The notes beneath the pieces are model-generated. The model had not been told where the DNA came from. It made no database searches and saw nothing but the letters and a program-made list of their open reading frames with translations. Shown one piece after another: positions 63,339 through 64,000 of a stretch of 64,000 nt of DNA. The stretch lies in the IMG/VR virus record IMGVR_UViG_3300037088_000559, positions 1-64,000 of that record. One strand, given 5' to 3'. The DNA comes from a virus. Made by a program: the position numbers and the translations under genes. The first letter of the stretch is position 1; every line of letters starts with the position of its first letter.

Positions 63339-64000
63339 TTGAAGCGAACGATTCTCATTCTGGCGATGCTCTTGTGGGCGGGGACGCTGCACGCAACCCA
63401 ATACTTTATCGACTTCGCCACGGGTGCCGACACCAACAACGGCACCGCGAAGGGTACGCCGTGGAAGCGCGCGCCGGGGATGACAGGCTGCGCTAACAAC
63501 TGCGCCACCTATTCGCATTCGGCGGGCGACCAGTTCATCTTCAAGGGCGGGGTGACGTGGGATTCGACCATCGCGCAGTGGGCCATCTCGAACAGCGGGA
63601 CCAACGGCAATAATGACTACTATGGGGTGGACAAAACGTGGTACGCAGGCGGCTCTTGGGTGCAACCTATCTTCGATGGAGGAAGCAAGAACCCTCCCGA
63701 TGTGCAATATGGGTACTTTTTCATTGAAGGAAACTACATAACCCTCGACAACCTCAAGCTCCAGAACATCGGGACGGCAGGGGTGAGCCCCGGAAATTAC
63801 GCTGTCTGGATTGAAAATCATCATGACATCCTTATCGAGAATATGAGTTTTGCCACGGAAAGCTGGCTCAGCATTTATCTCAGCCAGCAGAACTCGGGAA
63901 CTATCTCCAACTTTGAATTCAAGAACAACGACTTTACGAAATGCTCCATGGGGGTCGCCGGGGCTGTGACTGTAACAGGAGCGGTCATCAGCAACCTTCT
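63339..64000 (+). CDS. beta-helix (pectate-lyase-like) protein with signal peptide, partial
   Basis: A TTG start at 63339 follows AGGAGAGGTCTAC and gives MKRTILILAMLLWAGTLHA, a clear signal peptide, then 200 residues of beta-helix type: NYITLDNLKLQNIGTAG, YAVWIENHHDILIENMSFAT, GTISNFEFKNNDFTKC. The frame is still open at the window edge. It resembles tailspike-like or secreted polysaccharide-degrading proteins. It may end at bases 1-153 if the genome is circular. Confidence 0.75.
   Translation, partial: MKRTILILAMLLWAGTLHATQYFIDFATGADTNNGTAKGTPWKRAPGMTGCANNCATYSHSAGDQFIFKGGVTWDSTIAQWAISNSGTNGNNDYYGVDKTWYAGGSWVQPIFDGGSKNPPDVQYGYFFIEGNYITLDNLKLQNIGTAGVSPGNYAVWIENHHDILIENMSFATESWLSIYLSQQNSGTISNFEFKNNDFTKCSMGVAGAVTVTGAVISNL

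Noticed and set aside
1-64000. CRISPR arrays, tRNA or rRNA genes, integrase, insertion sequences
   Set aside because: I found no regular spacer-repeat arrays, no cloverleaf-like segments, no tyrosine or serine recombinase motifs and no transposase. A scan with dedicated programs could still find a degenerate tRNA.

Overview
The window looks like most of the genome of a tailed (podovirus-like) double-stranded DNA phage, probably from a soil or freshwater metagenome. It has a capsid, terminase and portal block, tail, fibre and internal-virion genes, a phage replication and recombination block, and many very small genes. I see no rRNA, tRNA, ribosomal protein, integrase, CRISPR array or insertion sequence. 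GC content looks moderately high by eye. The host is not shown directly. Signal peptides ending in SFGQ-like sites and a Tat signal fit a Gram-negative host, and I would guess an acidobacterium, as a weak inference only.

Layout. (1) 1-8.5 kb, rightward: the tail of a gene cut by the left edge, a histidine phosphatase, a GNAT-like protein and probable internal or ejection proteins, including one of 1482 residues. (2) 8.5-10.6 kb, leftward: a cluster of tiny membrane and zinc-finger proteins, a holin-like protein, a DUF3309-like protein and a lipoprotein (candidate lysis block, with no recognisable endolysin). (3) 10.6-27.3 kb, leftward: nucleotide and DNA metabolism. This includes an HAD nucleotidase, a MazG-like protein, an adenine methyltransferase, a family A DNA polymerase, a D12 methyltransferase fused in frame to a zinc-finger protein, a UDG-like protein, a DHH phosphoesterase, a Pif1/RecD-like helicase, a C5 methyltransferase, a Sak4-like ATPase and a PD-(D/E)XK nuclease. 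A compositionally different stretch at about 19.4-22.4 kb carries duplicated intergenic repeats. (4) 27.3-29.1 kb: a divergent promoter with operator-like dyad, an excisionase-type HTH gene, a RepA-like ATPase and an iteron-rich, AT-palindrome region that I propose as the replication origin. (5) 29.1-36.2 kb, leftward: small accessory genes, with a duplicated two-gene unit and three proteins carrying Ala/Tyr repeats. (6) 36.5-64 kb, rightward: a Mom-like DNA modification gene, TerS, TerL, a SLOG protein, portal, scaffold, major capsid protein, adaptor, tail nozzle, tailspikes with signal peptides, and a beta-helix gene cut by the right edge.

The late genes run rightward off the right edge, and late genes also run rightward from the left edge. 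This fits a circular or circularly permuted genome opened inside the late operon, although joining the ends is inference. The phage appears to make its own replisome parts (polymerase, helicase, RepA-like ATPase), recombination functions and up to four DNA-modifying enzymes, and relies on host RNA polymerase: sigma70-like promoters with 17-bp spacers recur at the heads of operons.

Most notable: a 42-bp exact inverted copy of DHH-gene DNA inserted in frame in another gene and flanked by 13-bp direct repeats; a shared FxFPSR motif in five small structural proteins; B...A repeat cassettes; the candidate origin; a predicted leaderless operon start; and secretion signals on virion-cluster proteins.
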